From Dechloromonas sp. (GTDB taxonomy: Bacteria > Pseudomonadota > Gammaproteobacteria > Burkholderiales > Rhodocyclaceae), in the NCBI GenBank assembly GCA_011391255.1, contig JAABQV010000004.1:33084-97083 (forward strand): a stretch of 64,000 nt of DNA. Reading direction: 5' to 3'. Positions within the stretch are counted from its first letter, which is position 1. Each line of letters opens with the position of its first letter. Below the pieces are notes generated by a model. That model was not told the DNA's origin and searched no databases. It saw nothing but the letters and a program-made list of their open reading frames with translations. This document shows, in pieces, positions 1 to 8,891 of the stretch. The position numbers were made by a program, and so were the translations under genes.

Positions 1-517
1 CAGAGGCTTTGCGGTGGTCGCTACCGAAGTACGCAATCTGGCTAAGCGCAGTGCTGATGCCGCCAAGGAAATCAAGGGGCTGATTTCCGATTCTGTCGAT
101 CGTGTCGAAGCAGGCAATCGCCTGGTTGATCAGGCCGGGCGGACGATGGAAGAGGTCGTCGGTAGCATCAAGCGCGTGGCCAAGATCGTCACCGATATTT
201 CTGAAGCCAGCCGCGAGCAGAGCGCCGGTATTGAGCAGGTGAGTCTGGCCGTTAGCCAGATGGATGAAGTGACCCAGCAAAATGCAGCGCTGGTTGAAGA
301 AGCGGCGGCTGCCGCTGAAAGTCTGGAAGAGCAGGCGATTCATTTGGCCGAATCGGTGTCCGTTTTCAAAGTCTCCGATCGTGGGGCAACGCCGCGATTG
401 GCCGCACCGGCGCAGCAAAGTGCAAAAAGTGCGCCGAGCAGCAAGCAGCGGCAAACGTCAGGAGCACGGCCAGCAGCCTTACCGGAGTCGCTCGATGACG
501 AGTGGAGCGAGTTCTAA
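1..517 (+). CDS. Methyl-accepting chemotaxis protein, C-terminal part (5' end outside window)
   Basis: Only the last ~170 residues are in the window. They are the distal half of the cytoplasmic MCP signalling domain, beginning in the tip region ([13 protein letters not shown]) and continuing through the returning coiled coil. A Pro/Ala/Ser-rich linker follows, ending in the residues DEWSEF. The final W-x-x-F fits the C-terminal tether pentapeptide (NWETF-like) that recruits CheR and CheB in other receptors. The signalling domain is very similar to that of the receptor encoded next door, so the two genes look like a tandem duplication. The ligand-binding part cannot be seen. Identification of the MCP family is secure; ligand unknown. 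Confidence 0.95.
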   Translation, partial: RGFAVVATEVRNLAKRSADAAKEIKGLISDSVDRVEAGNRLVDQAGRTMEEVVGSIKRVAKIVTDISEASREQSAGIEQVSLAVSQMDEVTQQNAALVEEAAAAAESLEEQAIHLAESVSVFKVSDRGATPRLAAPAQQSAKSAPSSKQRQTSGARPAALPESLDDEWSEF

Positions 518-563
518 GCGCGTTTGTGGTCTTGAGTTCAATTGATTTGTAATGGGAGTTCCA

Positions 564-3287
564 ATGGAAAAGCAGGAAGCGCCGACGAGCAAGTTAGCCA
601 ATAAGTTTTTGGGGATTGGACTGGCTATCGCCTTTGCACTGATCGTGCCAATCGTCCCGTTGCTGCAGGGGTACTCCGCGCAAATCAGTAGCAGCGAGCT
701 GGAGCGGGCAGGCGTTGCGGTCCACCGCGAAATGCGGGCTGTTTTGCAGGATGTTCAGCGCCATCGCGGTGCGACAGCGGCGCTTCTTTCTGGCAAAGAA
801 GGTTTCCGTGAGCGCGCTGACAAGGCGCGTGGCGGCGTTGATGCGGCGCTCGCCAAATCCGATACCGCTTTGCTGGCTAATGCCGAGCAGCTAGGCAAGA
901 TTGAGGATTGGGATAAGTTTAAAACGGGCTGGCAGCGTTTGCGTGGCGAATTTGCCAACTTGAAGCCAGCGGAAAACGTCAAACAGCACAATGAATTAAT
1001 CGCTGTCTTGATCGACGCCATGGGCGGCGTAGCCGATCACTCGGGGCTCGTGCTGGACCCTGAGCTAGCGACCTTTTACGCCATGTCTATTGCCGTGCTG
1101 GACTTGCCGCCTGCTACCGAACGTATGGGGCAGAGTCGTGCCTTGGGTTCAGTTATTCTGACCGATAAGGTGCTTAGTCAGGAGCGTCGTGACCTGATGA
1201 TTGGTGCCTTCTCCGAAATGCGCATGCGCGAGAAATCCATCGTGGTCAGCGGAGAGAAGGTGTTGGCGGCAAACGCTTCGGCAGCGGCTCGTTTGCAGAA
1301 CAATTTTGATGAATCGCGCAGCGGGATTGCGACCTTTATTACAAACGTAAACGACAATATTCTGAAGCCCGAAGCGATGACTTACGACGCGGGGCGCTAC
1401 TTTGACGAGACCACCAAGGCGATTGATGCCTCGTTCAAGCTTTACGATAGCGCCATCGCTTTGCTCGATGATTTGCTGGTTGAGAGAATCTCTGGCATCA
1501 AAAACTCACGTTTGCTAATTTTGTTGATGGTGCTTGGCATCACAGTGGCGGCGGCGGGTTTTGCTTTTGTCACCTTGCGGCGCGTCAATCGTTCTATTGT
1601 CACGGCTTCCGATGCGCTTGATCAAATCGCTGGTGGCCGGCTGGATGTGCCACTGACGATAGAAACTCACGACGAAATCGGTCATATGATCGGCCGCCTC
1701 GATGACATGCAAAAGCAGTTGCAAGCACGTCTTGAGAGTGAACGCCGGGTCAGTAACGAGAACTTGCGTATCAAAATGGCCCTGGACGGCGCTGGAACAG
1801 CGATGACCATTTCCGATCACAGCAATGCCTTGATCTACATGAACGACGCGGCGACTTCGCTCTGGCGGCAAATGGAGCCGGAGATGGCGCGCCGCGTGCC
1901 GGGCTTCTCGGTCAGTGAAATGTTCAAGCATTCACTGACTGAGTTTTTTGATGACGAATCCCTCAAGACTGCTTTCCGGGCCGAACTGACTGCGCCACGT
2001 ACCCTCGAAGTCGCCATGTGCGGCAAGATTATTCAGGTAACGGCCTCGCCCGTTCGTGACGCTAACGGCGCCTACCTGGGGCGTGCCAGCCAGTGGGTTG
2101 ATCGTACGGAAGAGGTCGGCGTCGAGAACGAAGTGGGTGGTATCGTCAATGCGGCTTCGCGCGGTGACTTTACGCAACGTGTTGCGGTCGACGGCAAAAA
2201 AGGCTTCTTTTTACGCCTTGGCAATGACCTTAATTCGCTTATTCAAACCAGCGAAGTCGGGCTTAATGATGTGGTTCAGGTACTCTCAGCTTTGGCTGAA
2301 GGTGATTTGACCAAGTCGATTACCGCTGATTACGAAGGTACCTTTGGTCAGCTCAAGGACGACTCCAATCTAACGGTGACCCGCTTGCGCGACATCATCG
2401 GCCAGATCCACGAGGCCGCCGATGCGATCAATACCGCCGCCAAGGAAATTTCCTCGGGCAATCAGGATCTCTCTTCGCGCACCGAAGAGCAGGCCAGCAG
2501 TCTGGAAGAAACCGCTTCAAGCATGGAGCAGCTGACCAGTACCGTCAAACAGAATGCGGATAATGCACGCCAGGCCAACGATCTGGCCGTCACCGCCCAG
2601 CAGGTGGCGATCAAGGGTGGCGAGATGGTCGCCAACGTGGTCGATACGATGAGCGCTATCCAGCAATCCAGCGCACGTATCTCTGACATTATCGGGGTCA
2701 TTGACGGTATCGCATTCCAGACCAATATTTTGGCTTTGAACGCCGCAGTTGAAGCCGCGCGTGCCGGCGAGCAGGGGCGTGGGTTTGCTGTCGTCGCCAC
2801 TGAAGTACGCAATCTGGCGCAGCGCAGTGCGGGTGCCGCCAAGGAAATCAAGGGCTTGATCGCCGATTCGGTCAGCAAGGTTGAAGCCGGGCATCGCCAG
2901 GTCGATGAGGCCGGTCAAACGATGGAAGATATTGTAAATAGCATCAAACAAGTCGCCAGAATTATGGCTGACATTTCGGAAGCCAGTCGCGAACAGAGCG
3001 CAGGCATCGAGCAGGTGAGCCTGGCAGTTTCGCAAATGGATGAGGTTACACAACAAAACGCCGCTTTGGTCGAGCAGGCTGCGGCAGCGGCGGAGAGTCT
3101 TGAGGAGCAGGCGCACAATCTGGCCAAGGCGGTTTCGGTCTTTAAGCTTGGTGCAGCTCGGGCAAGCAATCGCCTGGCCGCTCCGCGCGCCACACCGGAA
3201 CAACCAAAACGTGCTCCGCAACGCTTGGCATCCCCGAAACAAGCAGCCTTGCCGGCTAGCGTTGATGATGAGTGGGAAGAATTCTAA
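564..3287 (+). CDS. Methyl-accepting chemotaxis protein with NIT-like periplasmic domain and PAS domain
   Basis: A transmembrane chemoreceptor of ~907 residues. Visible order: TM1 at about residues 12-34; a large periplasmic region to ~312 with a motif (VQRHRGATAALLSG) that resembles NIT (nitrate/nitrite-sensing) domains; TM2 at ~314-338; HAMP; a PAS-like domain at ~395-505; a second HAMP-like stretch; then the MCP signalling domain with the hairpin tip (ALNAAVEAARAGEQGRGFAVV). It ends DEWEEF, a W-x-x-F CheR/CheB tether. An in-frame ATG lies 12 bases upstream (552), but GGGAG at 554-558 is well placed for the ATG at 564. The stop overlaps the cheR start by one base. Nitrate sensing is a family-based guess only. 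Confidence 0.93.
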   Translation: MEKQEAPTSKLANKFLGIGLAIAFALIVPIVPLLQGYSAQISSSELERAGVAVHREMRAVLQDVQRHRGATAALLSGKEGFRERADKARGGVDAALAKSDTALLANAEQLGKIEDWDKFKTGWQRLRGEFANLKPAENVKQHNELIAVLIDAMGGVADHSGLVLDPELATFYAMSIAVLDLPPATERMGQSRALGSVILTDKVLSQERRDLMIGAFSEMRMREKSIVVSGEKVLAANASAAARLQNNFDESRSGIATFITNVNDNILKPEAMTYDAGRYFDETTKAIDASFKLYDSAIALLDDLLVERISGIKNSRLLILLMVLGITVAAAGFAFVTLRRVNRSIVTASDALDQIAGGRLDVPLTIETHDEIGHMIGRLDDMQKQLQARLESERRVSNENLRIKMALDGAGTAMTISDHSNALIYMNDAATSLWRQMEPEMARRVPGFSVSEMFKHSLTEFFDDESLKTAFRAELTAPRTLEVAMCGKIIQVTASPVRDANGAYLGRASQWVDRTEEVGVENEVGGIVNAASRGDFTQRVAVDGKKGFFLRLGNDLNSLIQTSEVGLNDVVQVLSALAEGDLTKSITADYEGTFGQLKDDSNLTVTRLRDIIGQIHEAADAINTAAKEISSGNQDLSSRTEEQASSLEETASSMEQLTSTVKQNADNARQANDLAVTAQQVAIKGGEMVANVVDTMSAIQQSSARISDIIGVIDGIAFQTNILALNAAVEAARAGEQGRGFAVVATEVRNLAQRSAGAAKEIKGLIADSVSKVEAGHRQVDEAGQTMEDIVNSIKQVARIMADISEASREQSAGIEQVSLAVSQMDEVTQQNAALVEQAAAAAESLEEQAHNLAKAVSVFKLGAARASNRLAAPRATPEQPKRAPQRLASPKQAALPASVDDEWEEF

Positions 3288-4180
3288 TGGCTGATTTAGG
3301 TAGGCCGCCACTACCCGGCCCCCGTTTGCCGACGGCAACTGCTGGCAAATTCGGGCGTGAGCAGGGGGAGCGTGAATTCACTTTCTCAGGCGCAGATTTC
3401 GAGCGTGTCCGCAAACTGATCTATCAGCATGCAGGTATTTCGCTGTCGCCAGTCAAGCAGGATATGGTTTATTCCCGCTTGGCCCGGCGTCTGCGGGCAA
3501 CCAATACAAATAGCTTTGGCGAATATCTCGATAAACTGGAAAAAGGCGGTGAGGGCGAGTGGGAGCGCTTCGTCAATTCGCTGACGACAAATTTAACCTC
3601 TTTTTTCCGTGAACCGCATCATTTCCCGATTTTTGCCGATCATCTGCTAAAGCTGGGCACCAAGCGCCCGATCCGGGTTTGGTGTTCGGCCGCCTCAACG
3701 GGCGAAGAGCCGTATTCGATTGCGATTACGGTGCTCGAAACTTTTGGCAACAATGCTTCGCACGTTTCTATTTTTGCATCCGATCTCGATACCAATGTGC
3801 TGGCGACGGCGCAAAAGGGGGTTTATCCCATTGAGCGGGTAGAAAAGGTATCGCCTGAACGGCTCAAGCGCTTTTTCCTGAAAGGGAGTGGTAGCCAGGA
3901 AGGATTTGTTGCGGTGCGTCCGGAGTTGAAGCGCCTGATTGCGTTTCAGCGGGTTAACCTGCTTGAGCCAAACTGGCCGGTACGTGGTCCGCTCGATATT
4001 ATTTTCTGTCGCAATGTCATGATTTATTTCGACAAGCCAACGCAGTACAAGATCCTGTCGCGTTTCGCACCACTGATGCAGCCCGACGGGCTAATGCTTG
4101 CCGGGCATTCCGAGAGCTTTTTGCACGCAGCTGATTTATTCAAGTCGCAGGGCAAGACCGTTTACACCTTGGCTAAATAG
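3287..4180 (+). CDS. cheR: CheR, chemotaxis protein methyltransferase
   Basis: Methylates glutamates on chemoreceptors using S-adenosylmethionine, setting receptor gain during adaptation. The ~297-residue protein has an N-terminal all-helical CheR domain after a Pro/Gly-rich leader, then the SAM-binding motif (VWCSAASTGEEPYS) and the late motif (IFCRNVMIYFD). I place the start at the ATG that overlaps the receptor stop (TAATG), with GGAAG just upstream. An upstream in-frame ATG at 3272 would lie inside the receptor gene. Immediate linkage to two receptors that end in a W-x-x-F tether fits CheR docking there. Confidence 0.97.
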   Translation: MADLGRPPLPGPRLPTATAGKFGREQGEREFTFSGADFERVRKLIYQHAGISLSPVKQDMVYSRLARRLRATNTNSFGEYLDKLEKGGEGEWERFVNSLTTNLTSFFREPHHFPIFADHLLKLGTKRPIRVWCSAASTGEEPYSIAITVLETFGNNASHVSIFASDLDTNVLATAQKGVYPIERVEKVSPERLKRFFLKGSGSQEGFVAVRPELKRLIAFQRVNLLEPNWPVRGPLDIIFCRNVMIYFDKPTQYKILSRFAPLMQPDGLMLAGHSESFLHAADLFKSQGKTVYTLAK

Positions 4181-4209
4181 CGCCAGACGTGAGCCCATAA
4201 AGGATTTAA

Positions 4210-4815
4210 GTGCAGCACGACTACGACGAAAATCTCGCAACGAATCGCTATTACGACAAGCACTTTGATAGCGAGGCGGCCAAAATATTGCCCGGCGAGT
4301 ATTTTGTGACCGACAGCGGTGTCTTGTTGGTCACTGTTTTGGGTTCATGCGTTGCTGCCTGCATTCGTGACACCAAGACCGGCATGGGTGGCATGAATCA
4401 TTTCATGTTGCCTGATGATGGCGGCCGAGAAACGGTCGGAGCTTCCGCGCGCTATGGTACCTATGCCATGGAGGTGTTGATCAATCATCTGCTCAAAATG
4501 GGCGCACGGCGGAACAGTCTGGAAGCCAAGGTTTTCGGCGGTGGTGCCGTGATGGCGAGTCTGGCAAGCAGCAATGTCGGGACGCGCAATGCGGAATTCG
4601 TCCTGAACTATCTAAAAACCGAAAAGATCCCGATTGTTGCAAAGGATCTATTGGATTCATATCCGAGAAAAGTTTACTATTTTCCCGACTCCGGTCGGGT
4701 AATGGTCAAAAAACTGCACCGGGTACACAATGAAACGCTGTTTACTCGCGAAAGGAACTACAAGGATCGCCTCAGTAGCTCCAAAGTCGAAGGCGATGTT
4801 GAGTTGTTCATATAG
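4210..4815 (+). CDS. cheD: CheD, chemoreceptor glutamine deamidase
   Basis: Deamidates specific glutamines in chemoreceptors to glutamate and, in some bacteria, interacts with CheC or CheY. The 201-residue protein shows the family core: TVLGSCVAACIRD with the catalytic Cys, and GGMNHFMLPD with the catalytic His. The later KVFGGGAVM motif is also typical. The start is GTG at 4210 with AAAGGA five bases upstream. It sits between cheR and cheB, the common adaptation trio. Residue content is complete; there is no sign of damage. Confidence 0.97.
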   Translation: MQHDYDENLATNRYYDKHFDSEAAKILPGEYFVTDSGVLLVTVLGSCVAACIRDTKTGMGGMNHFMLPDDGGRETVGASARYGTYAMEVLINHLLKMGARRNSLEAKVFGGGAVMASLASSNVGTRNAEFVLNYLKTEKIPIVAKDLLDSYPRKVYYFPDSGRVMVKKLHRVHNETLFTRERNYKDRLSSSKVEGDVELFI

Positions 4816-4847
4816 ATAAGTAATGCTTTAAAACTGGCTTTAAAACC

Positions 4848-4912
4848 GTCATTCCGGGCTTGACCCGGAATCCAGTCTTTGGTTGCTGGATTCCCGCCTT
4901 CGCGGGAATGAC
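4848..4912 (+). repeat. REP/dRS3-like palindromic repeat between cheD and cheB
   Basis: A 65-base element bounded by GTCATTCC and its complement GGAATGAC. It contains two nested hairpins: ATTCCGGG (4851-4858) pairs with CCCGGAAT (4864-4871), and ATTCCCGC (4890-4897) pairs with GCGGGAAT (4902-4909) across a CTTC loop. The inner flanks GGAATCCAG (4867-4875) and CTGGATTCC (4886-4894) are also complementary. The second hairpin fits the 20-base pattern ATTCCC-N8-GGGAAT described as dRS3 in Neisseria. It is probably one copy of a dispersed genomic repeat. It could act as an attenuator or mRNA stabiliser between the two genes, but nothing in the sequence proves that. Confidence 0.75.
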
Positions 4913-4943
4913 AAATTCAAAGTTGTTTTCACGAAATACTTAA

Positions 4944-6002
4944 ATGATAAATAAAACTAGAGTTCTGGTTGTTGACGATTCTGCCTTGATGCGTGGATTG
5001 CTATCCGAGATGATCAACACGGCAGCCGATATGGAGGTTGTCGGTGCTGCTGCCGATGCTGCTATCGCGAGGGAGATGATCAAGGCGCTTAACCCTGATG
5101 TTTTGACGCTCGATGTGCAAATGCCAAAAATGGATGGCCTTGAATTCCTGGAGCGTTTAATGCGCTTGCGACCGATGCCGGTGGTGATGGTTTCGGCTTA
5201 TACGCAATCCGGTTCTGACACGACGCTGAAAGCGCTGGAGCTTGGTGCGTTCGACTTTATCGGCAAGCCTCGTGCCGATGGCCCCAAGAGCATGGAGGAG
5301 TACGCGGACGAGTTGGTAGATAAGTTACGGGCGGCCAAGAGTGCGCGCTTGCGCAAGTTTGTTGCCCCGCAAGTAGCGCAACCCGTTGCCAATCAACCGC
5401 TACAGTCCCCCAAGTCTTTGCCGGTAATGGGGGCGAGCAATAAAATTATTTTCCTGGGTGCTTCGACTGGCGGTACCGAGGCAATCAAGGAATTCCTCAT
5501 GGGTTTGCCGGCAAATTGCCCGCCGATTTTGATTGTTCAGCACATGCCGGAAGCCTTCACTGCCTCTTTTGCCAAGCGCCTTGACTCGCTTTGCGCGCCA
5601 AGGGTGATTGAGTCGCAGGGCGGTGAAAAGATAGAGTCAGGCACCGTCTACATTGCACCAGGTCATTCGCACCTGCAGATTCGGCGTGGATCCTCTGGTT
5701 TGGTAACTGAACTACTCAATACGCCCCCCGTGAATCGCCATCGCCCGGCGGTCGATGTGCTGTTCGATTCAGCCGCAAGTGTTGTCGGCAAGTTGGCTGT
5801 AGCGGTGATATTGACCGGCATGGGCAAGGACGGCGCTCAGGGTATGTTGCGCATGCGTCAGGCGGGGGCGCGCACCTTCGGCCAGGACGAGGCGAGTTGC
5901 GTGGTCTATGGCATGCCACGGGAAGCTTTTCTCGTTGGCGCGGTCGAGGAGCAATATCCGCTTGAGGAAATTTCGCGCAAGGTTTTGCAGGCTGCGCGCT
6001 GA
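4944..6002 (+). CDS. cheB: CheB, protein-glutamate methylesterase/glutaminase
   Basis: Removes methyl groups from chemoreceptors when phosphorylated by CheA. The 352-residue protein has an N-terminal receiver domain (acidic pocket VVDDS, phospho-acceptor Asp57 in [10 protein letters not shown]) and a linker. The methylesterase domain follows, with the catalytic triad visible as Ser174 (GASTGG), His200 (VQHMPEAF) and Asp296 ([10 protein letters not shown]). The ATG at 4944 has only a weak upstream ribosome site. A palindromic repeat separates it from cheD, so it may be expressed at a different level. All catalytic residues are intact. Confidence 0.98.
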   Translation: MINKTRVLVVDDSALMRGLLSEMINTAADMEVVGAAADAAIAREMIKALNPDVLTLDVQMPKMDGLEFLERLMRLRPMPVVMVSAYTQSGSDTTLKALELGAFDFIGKPRADGPKSMEEYADELVDKLRAAKSARLRKFVAPQVAQPVANQPLQSPKSLPVMGASNKIIFLGASTGGTEAIKEFLMGLPANCPPILIVQHMPEAFTASFAKRLDSLCAPRVIESQGGEKIESGTVYIAPGHSHLQIRRGSSGLVTELLNTPPVNRHRPAVDVLFDSAASVVGKLAVAVILTGMGKDGAQGMLRMRQAGARTFGQDEASCVVYGMPREAFLVGAVEEQYPLEEISRKVLQAAR

Positions 6003-6082
6003 TCAGGCTTATTTGCGCTTGATGCCAAGGATTAAAGTATTACACTAGCCAAAATCGGTCTAGAAAATTAATAGGGAAACTT

Positions 6083-6388
6083 ATGCAAACCACTATAACC
6101 ACAAATGCTTCCAGCGCCATACTCAAGCTGAACGGCCGCTTTGACTTCAATACGCATCGCGATTTTCGTGCGGCTTATGAGGCGGTCCTTACGAACTCCG
6201 AAGTCAAATCGCTTGCTGTCGATTTTTCTGGCGTAGATTATCTCGACAGTTCAGCCTTGGGCATGTTGCTGATGCTGCGAGACAAGATGGGTGGCGTAAA
6301 CAAAGAGGTCTCACTGACGGGAGTCCAGGGGAATGTCAAGCAGGTGCTGGATATTGCGAACTTCGGGAAATTATTCCGTATAGCCTAA
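6083..6388 (+). CDS. STAS-domain protein (anti-sigma factor antagonist family)
   Basis: A small 101-residue protein made of a single STAS domain. The conserved region DYLDSSALGMLLMLRD carries the serine that is phosphorylated by partner kinases in SpoIIAA/RsbV relatives. AGGGAAA lies just before the ATG. There is no matching anti-sigma kinase or phosphatase in the window, so the partner is unknown. Its place between cheB and cheV suggests a role in chemotaxis or flagellar control. In Pseudomonas the STAS protein HsbA acts on FlgM; that parallel is a hypothesis here, not a demonstrated orthology. Confidence 0.85.
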   Translation: MQTTITTNASSAILKLNGRFDFNTHRDFRAAYEAVLTNSEVKSLAVDFSGVDYLDSSALGMLLMLRDKMGGVNKEVSLTGVQGNVKQVLDIANFGKLFRIA

Positions 6389-6542
6389 ACTAAATGCTTG
6401 TTCAGTCAGTAAGCGCTAGTGTGTGGAATAATCGGCCGGCAATGCCGGCGAGCAGGCAAATATGCGCGCTTGCTGCGTTTAGTATTTTTCCCGGTTGTAG
6501 TCATGCCAACAAGCCGTTTGCACTGGGTGCGAGGGGATAACG

Positions 6543-7517
6543 ATGTCAGAATTATTAAAAAATATTGATGCGCGAACCAAGCTTGCCGGCACCAACAAGC
6601 TTGAAATTCTGCTCTTCTTTTTAGGCGTGGATTCGCGGACGGGGCGTCGGGAAACCTACGGTATCAACGTCTTCAAGGTGCGTGAGGTGATGCGCACCCC
6701 CCCGATTACAGCAGCACCCGACATGCCCGGTTCTGTTGAGGGCATGGTCAGTTTGCGCGGCGCCTTGGTGCCAGTAATTGATCTGGCGAAATACTCGGGT
6801 ATTTCATCAGATGTGCCGCGTGAGATCATGATCGTCACCGAATACAACGGCCATACACAAGGCTTTCTGGTTGAGGGCGTAGATACGATTTTGCGTCTTG
6901 ACTGGAGCAAGATGCGCGTGCCGCCGGAGATGTTGATGTCGCAAACCGGTGGCTTGGTGACTGCCGTCACCGAGTTGGACGATAATCGATTAGTGATGAT
7001 GATGGACGTTGAAAAAGTCCTCGCCGAAACGACACCCAGCGATAATGAATTGATATTCCGCAGCGTGGTGCCGATTGATCGCCCGGATTGCACGGTTTTT
7101 TATTGTGATGACTCGGTTGTCGCACGCAAGCAGGTCGAGCGCACGCTGGCGGCGATGGGAGTTAAAGGCGTTTCAGCTGTCAACGGGAAACGGATGTGGG
7201 ACGAAATGGAAAAAGTGGCGGCCTATGCTCAGTCAACCGGGCAGCCACTTTCTTCCATTATCAATCTGATCTTGACCGACATCGAAATGCCGGAGATGGA
7301 CGGTTATATTCTGACTAAGAAAATTAAAGCTGACCCGCGCTTTAACGGAATTCCGGTAATCATGCACTCCTCACTCTCCAGTATGTCAAACCAGAAGCTC
7401 GGAACGTCAGTTGGCGTTGATGAATATGTGCCAAAATTTGAGCCCCAGCGCCTTTCGGAAACATTGGCCCGCCGCTTGGGTGTCTCCAACCAAACGCCTA
7501 AGGCAATTTTGGCCTGA
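6543..7517 (+). CDS. cheV: CheV, CheW-receiver hybrid coupling protein (copy 1)
   Basis: Couples chemoreceptors to CheA and may help adaptation through its own phosphorylation. The N-terminal ~170 residues are a CheW domain ([24 protein letters not shown]). The C-terminal ~145 residues are a receiver with the acidic pair in FYCDDS and phospho-acceptor Asp246 (LTDIEMPEMDG). The protein is 324 residues, normal for CheV. It lies 11 bases before a second cheV of the same architecture. No stand-alone cheW is seen in the window. Confidence 0.96.
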   Translation: MSELLKNIDARTKLAGTNKLEILLFFLGVDSRTGRRETYGINVFKVREVMRTPPITAAPDMPGSVEGMVSLRGALVPVIDLAKYSGISSDVPREIMIVTEYNGHTQGFLVEGVDTILRLDWSKMRVPPEMLMSQTGGLVTAVTELDDNRLVMMMDVEKVLAETTPSDNELIFRSVVPIDRPDCTVFYCDDSVVARKQVERTLAAMGVKGVSAVNGKRMWDEMEKVAAYAQSTGQPLSSIINLILTDIEMPEMDGYILTKKIKADPRFNGIPVIMHSSLSSMSNQKLGTSVGVDEYVPKFEPQRLSETLARRLGVSNQTPKAILA

Positions 7518-7528
7518 AGGAGGGTACG

Positions 7529-8467
7529 ATGAATCTCGTTGAAAACAAGAATCTTCTGGACGGTATTGATGCGCGTACGCGCTTGGCCGGCTCCAACAAA
7601 ATGGAGATACTTTTGTTCTCGCTGGGAACCCGGGAGGTCTTCGGGATCAATGTTTTCAAGGTTCGCGAAGTCGGCCGTACGCCCAGAATTACCAAGACTC
7701 CGAATATGCCGCATGGCGTCGAGGGCCTGATCTCACTGCGTGGCAACGTTATTCCAGTGCTTTCGCTGGCGCCGTTCATGCAACTAAAAGGGGTGCCGGA
7801 GGGATTGGGCAAGACCATGATGGTCGCCGAGTATTCCAAACGTACTCTGGGATTTCTCGTGCATGAGGTGGATCGTATCATTCGTGTCGACTGGGAGCGG
7901 GTCAAGGCGCCGGAGAGCATGATGTCTGGTAATCAAGGCTTGATTACGGCGGTTATTGATCTCGAAGATGGCGGTCTGGTTTCTATTCTGGATGTCGAGC
8001 AAATTCTTGCCAATGCTTTTGGCGAGGCGATGATTGTTGATATTGCACCTGCCAGGGTCGACCCGGATACCAGCGTATTTTTTGTCGATGACTCGATTGT
8101 TGCGCGACGCAAGATTGCTGAGGTTCTTGATAAGCTCGGCGTGCGCCACAAGCATGCCACCAACGGCATGGAAGCCTGGACGCGCCTGCAGGGGATTGCG
8201 ACGCATTGCGCACAGAGCGGCACCAATATCCGGGATGAAGTCCGCCTGTTGCTGGTGGATGCCGAAATGCCGGAGATGGATGGCTACGTACTAACCAAAA
8301 ATGTGAAGTCTGACTCGCGCTTCGAAGGTGTGCCGATTGTGATGCACTCTTCGCTCTCGTCGGAAGCGAATCGCGCGATGGGTAAGTCAGTTGGTGTCGA
8401 TGCTTACGTGGCAAAATTTGATGCGGAGGCGTTGGCAGACACCCTGCGCCCTCTGATTGAAAGATAA
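7529..8467 (+). CDS. cheV: CheV, CheW-receiver hybrid coupling protein (copy 2)
   Basis: The second tandem CheV, 312 residues, preceded by a strong GGAGGG site. The CheW domain carries [12 protein letters not shown] and [12 protein letters not shown]. The receiver has FFVDDS and phospho-acceptor Asp244 ([11 protein letters not shown]). It shares the start ([17 protein letters not shown]) and receiver core with copy 1, so the pair arose by duplication, but the copies have diverged clearly, especially in the linker. It likely forms one operon with cheY, cheZ and cheA downstream. Specialisation for different receptors or CheA pools is possible but unproven. Confidence 0.96.
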   Translation: MNLVENKNLLDGIDARTRLAGSNKMEILLFSLGTREVFGINVFKVREVGRTPRITKTPNMPHGVEGLISLRGNVIPVLSLAPFMQLKGVPEGLGKTMMVAEYSKRTLGFLVHEVDRIIRVDWERVKAPESMMSGNQGLITAVIDLEDGGLVSILDVEQILANAFGEAMIVDIAPARVDPDTSVFFVDDSIVARRKIAEVLDKLGVRHKHATNGMEAWTRLQGIATHCAQSGTNIRDEVRLLLVDAEMPEMDGYVLTKNVKSDSRFEGVPIVMHSSLSSEANRAMGKSVGVDAYVAKFDAEALADTLRPLIER

Positions 8468-8489
8468 CAAAAGTATATCTGGAGTAAGT

Positions 8490-8882
8490 ATGGCTGATCC
8501 AAAATTGAGAATCCTGGTGGTAGATGACTTTTCCACGATGCGGCGCATCGTGCGCAATCTCCTGAAGGAACTCGGGTTTACCAATGTCGACGAGGCTGAA
8601 GATGGCGCCATTGCCCTTCAGAAGCTTCAAGGGGGCGGGTTTGAGTTTGTCGTTACCGACTGGAATATGCCCAATATGGATGGTCTGACCCTGCTTCAGA
8701 CGATACGCGCGACGCCGGCGCTGAAGCATCTGCCGGTGCTAATGATTACTGCCGAAGCCAAAAAAGAAAACATCATCGCCGCCGCGCAGGCCGGAGCGAG
8801 TGGCTACATCGTCAAGCCCTTCACCGCCGGTACCCTTTCCGAAAAGCTGAACAAGATTTTCGAAAAAATGGGCATGGCGTAA
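8490..8882 (+). CDS. cheY: CheY, chemotaxis response regulator
   Basis: A single-domain receiver of 130 residues. When phosphorylated by CheA it binds FliM at the motor and changes rotation. Asp12/Asp13, Asp57 ([10 protein letters not shown]), Thr87 (MITAEA) and Lys109 (IVKPF) fall at the same numbers as in the E. coli protein. The start at 8490 is chosen because GGAG lies just upstream and the conserved [13 protein letters not shown] start follows. The reading frame is open further upstream, but that part overlaps cheV and has no family match. The gene is followed directly by cheZ, its phosphatase. Confidence 0.98.
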   Translation: MADPKLRILVVDDFSTMRRIVRNLLKELGFTNVDEAEDGAIALQKLQGGGFEFVVTDWNMPNMDGLTLLQTIRATPALKHLPVLMITAEAKKENIIAAAQAGASGYIVKPFTAGTLSEKLNKIFEKMGMA

Positions 8883-8891
8883 GGGAAGATA

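Noticed and set aside
2517..3338. A 273-codon antisense frame under the MCP signalling domain.
   Set aside because: High-GC antisense shadow; the plus-strand frame encodes a fully conserved domain and the antisense product shows no family features.
6034..6060. TAAAG at the cheB-STAS gap as a sigma-28 promoter.
   Set aside because: No GCCGATAA- or GTCGTTA-like element occurs 11 bases after it.
6435..6449. GCCGGC-AAT-GCCGGC hairpin between the STAS gene and cheV.
   Set aside because: Only six base pairs and no T tract follows, so it does not qualify as a terminator. GCCGGC is self-complementary and frequent in this genome.
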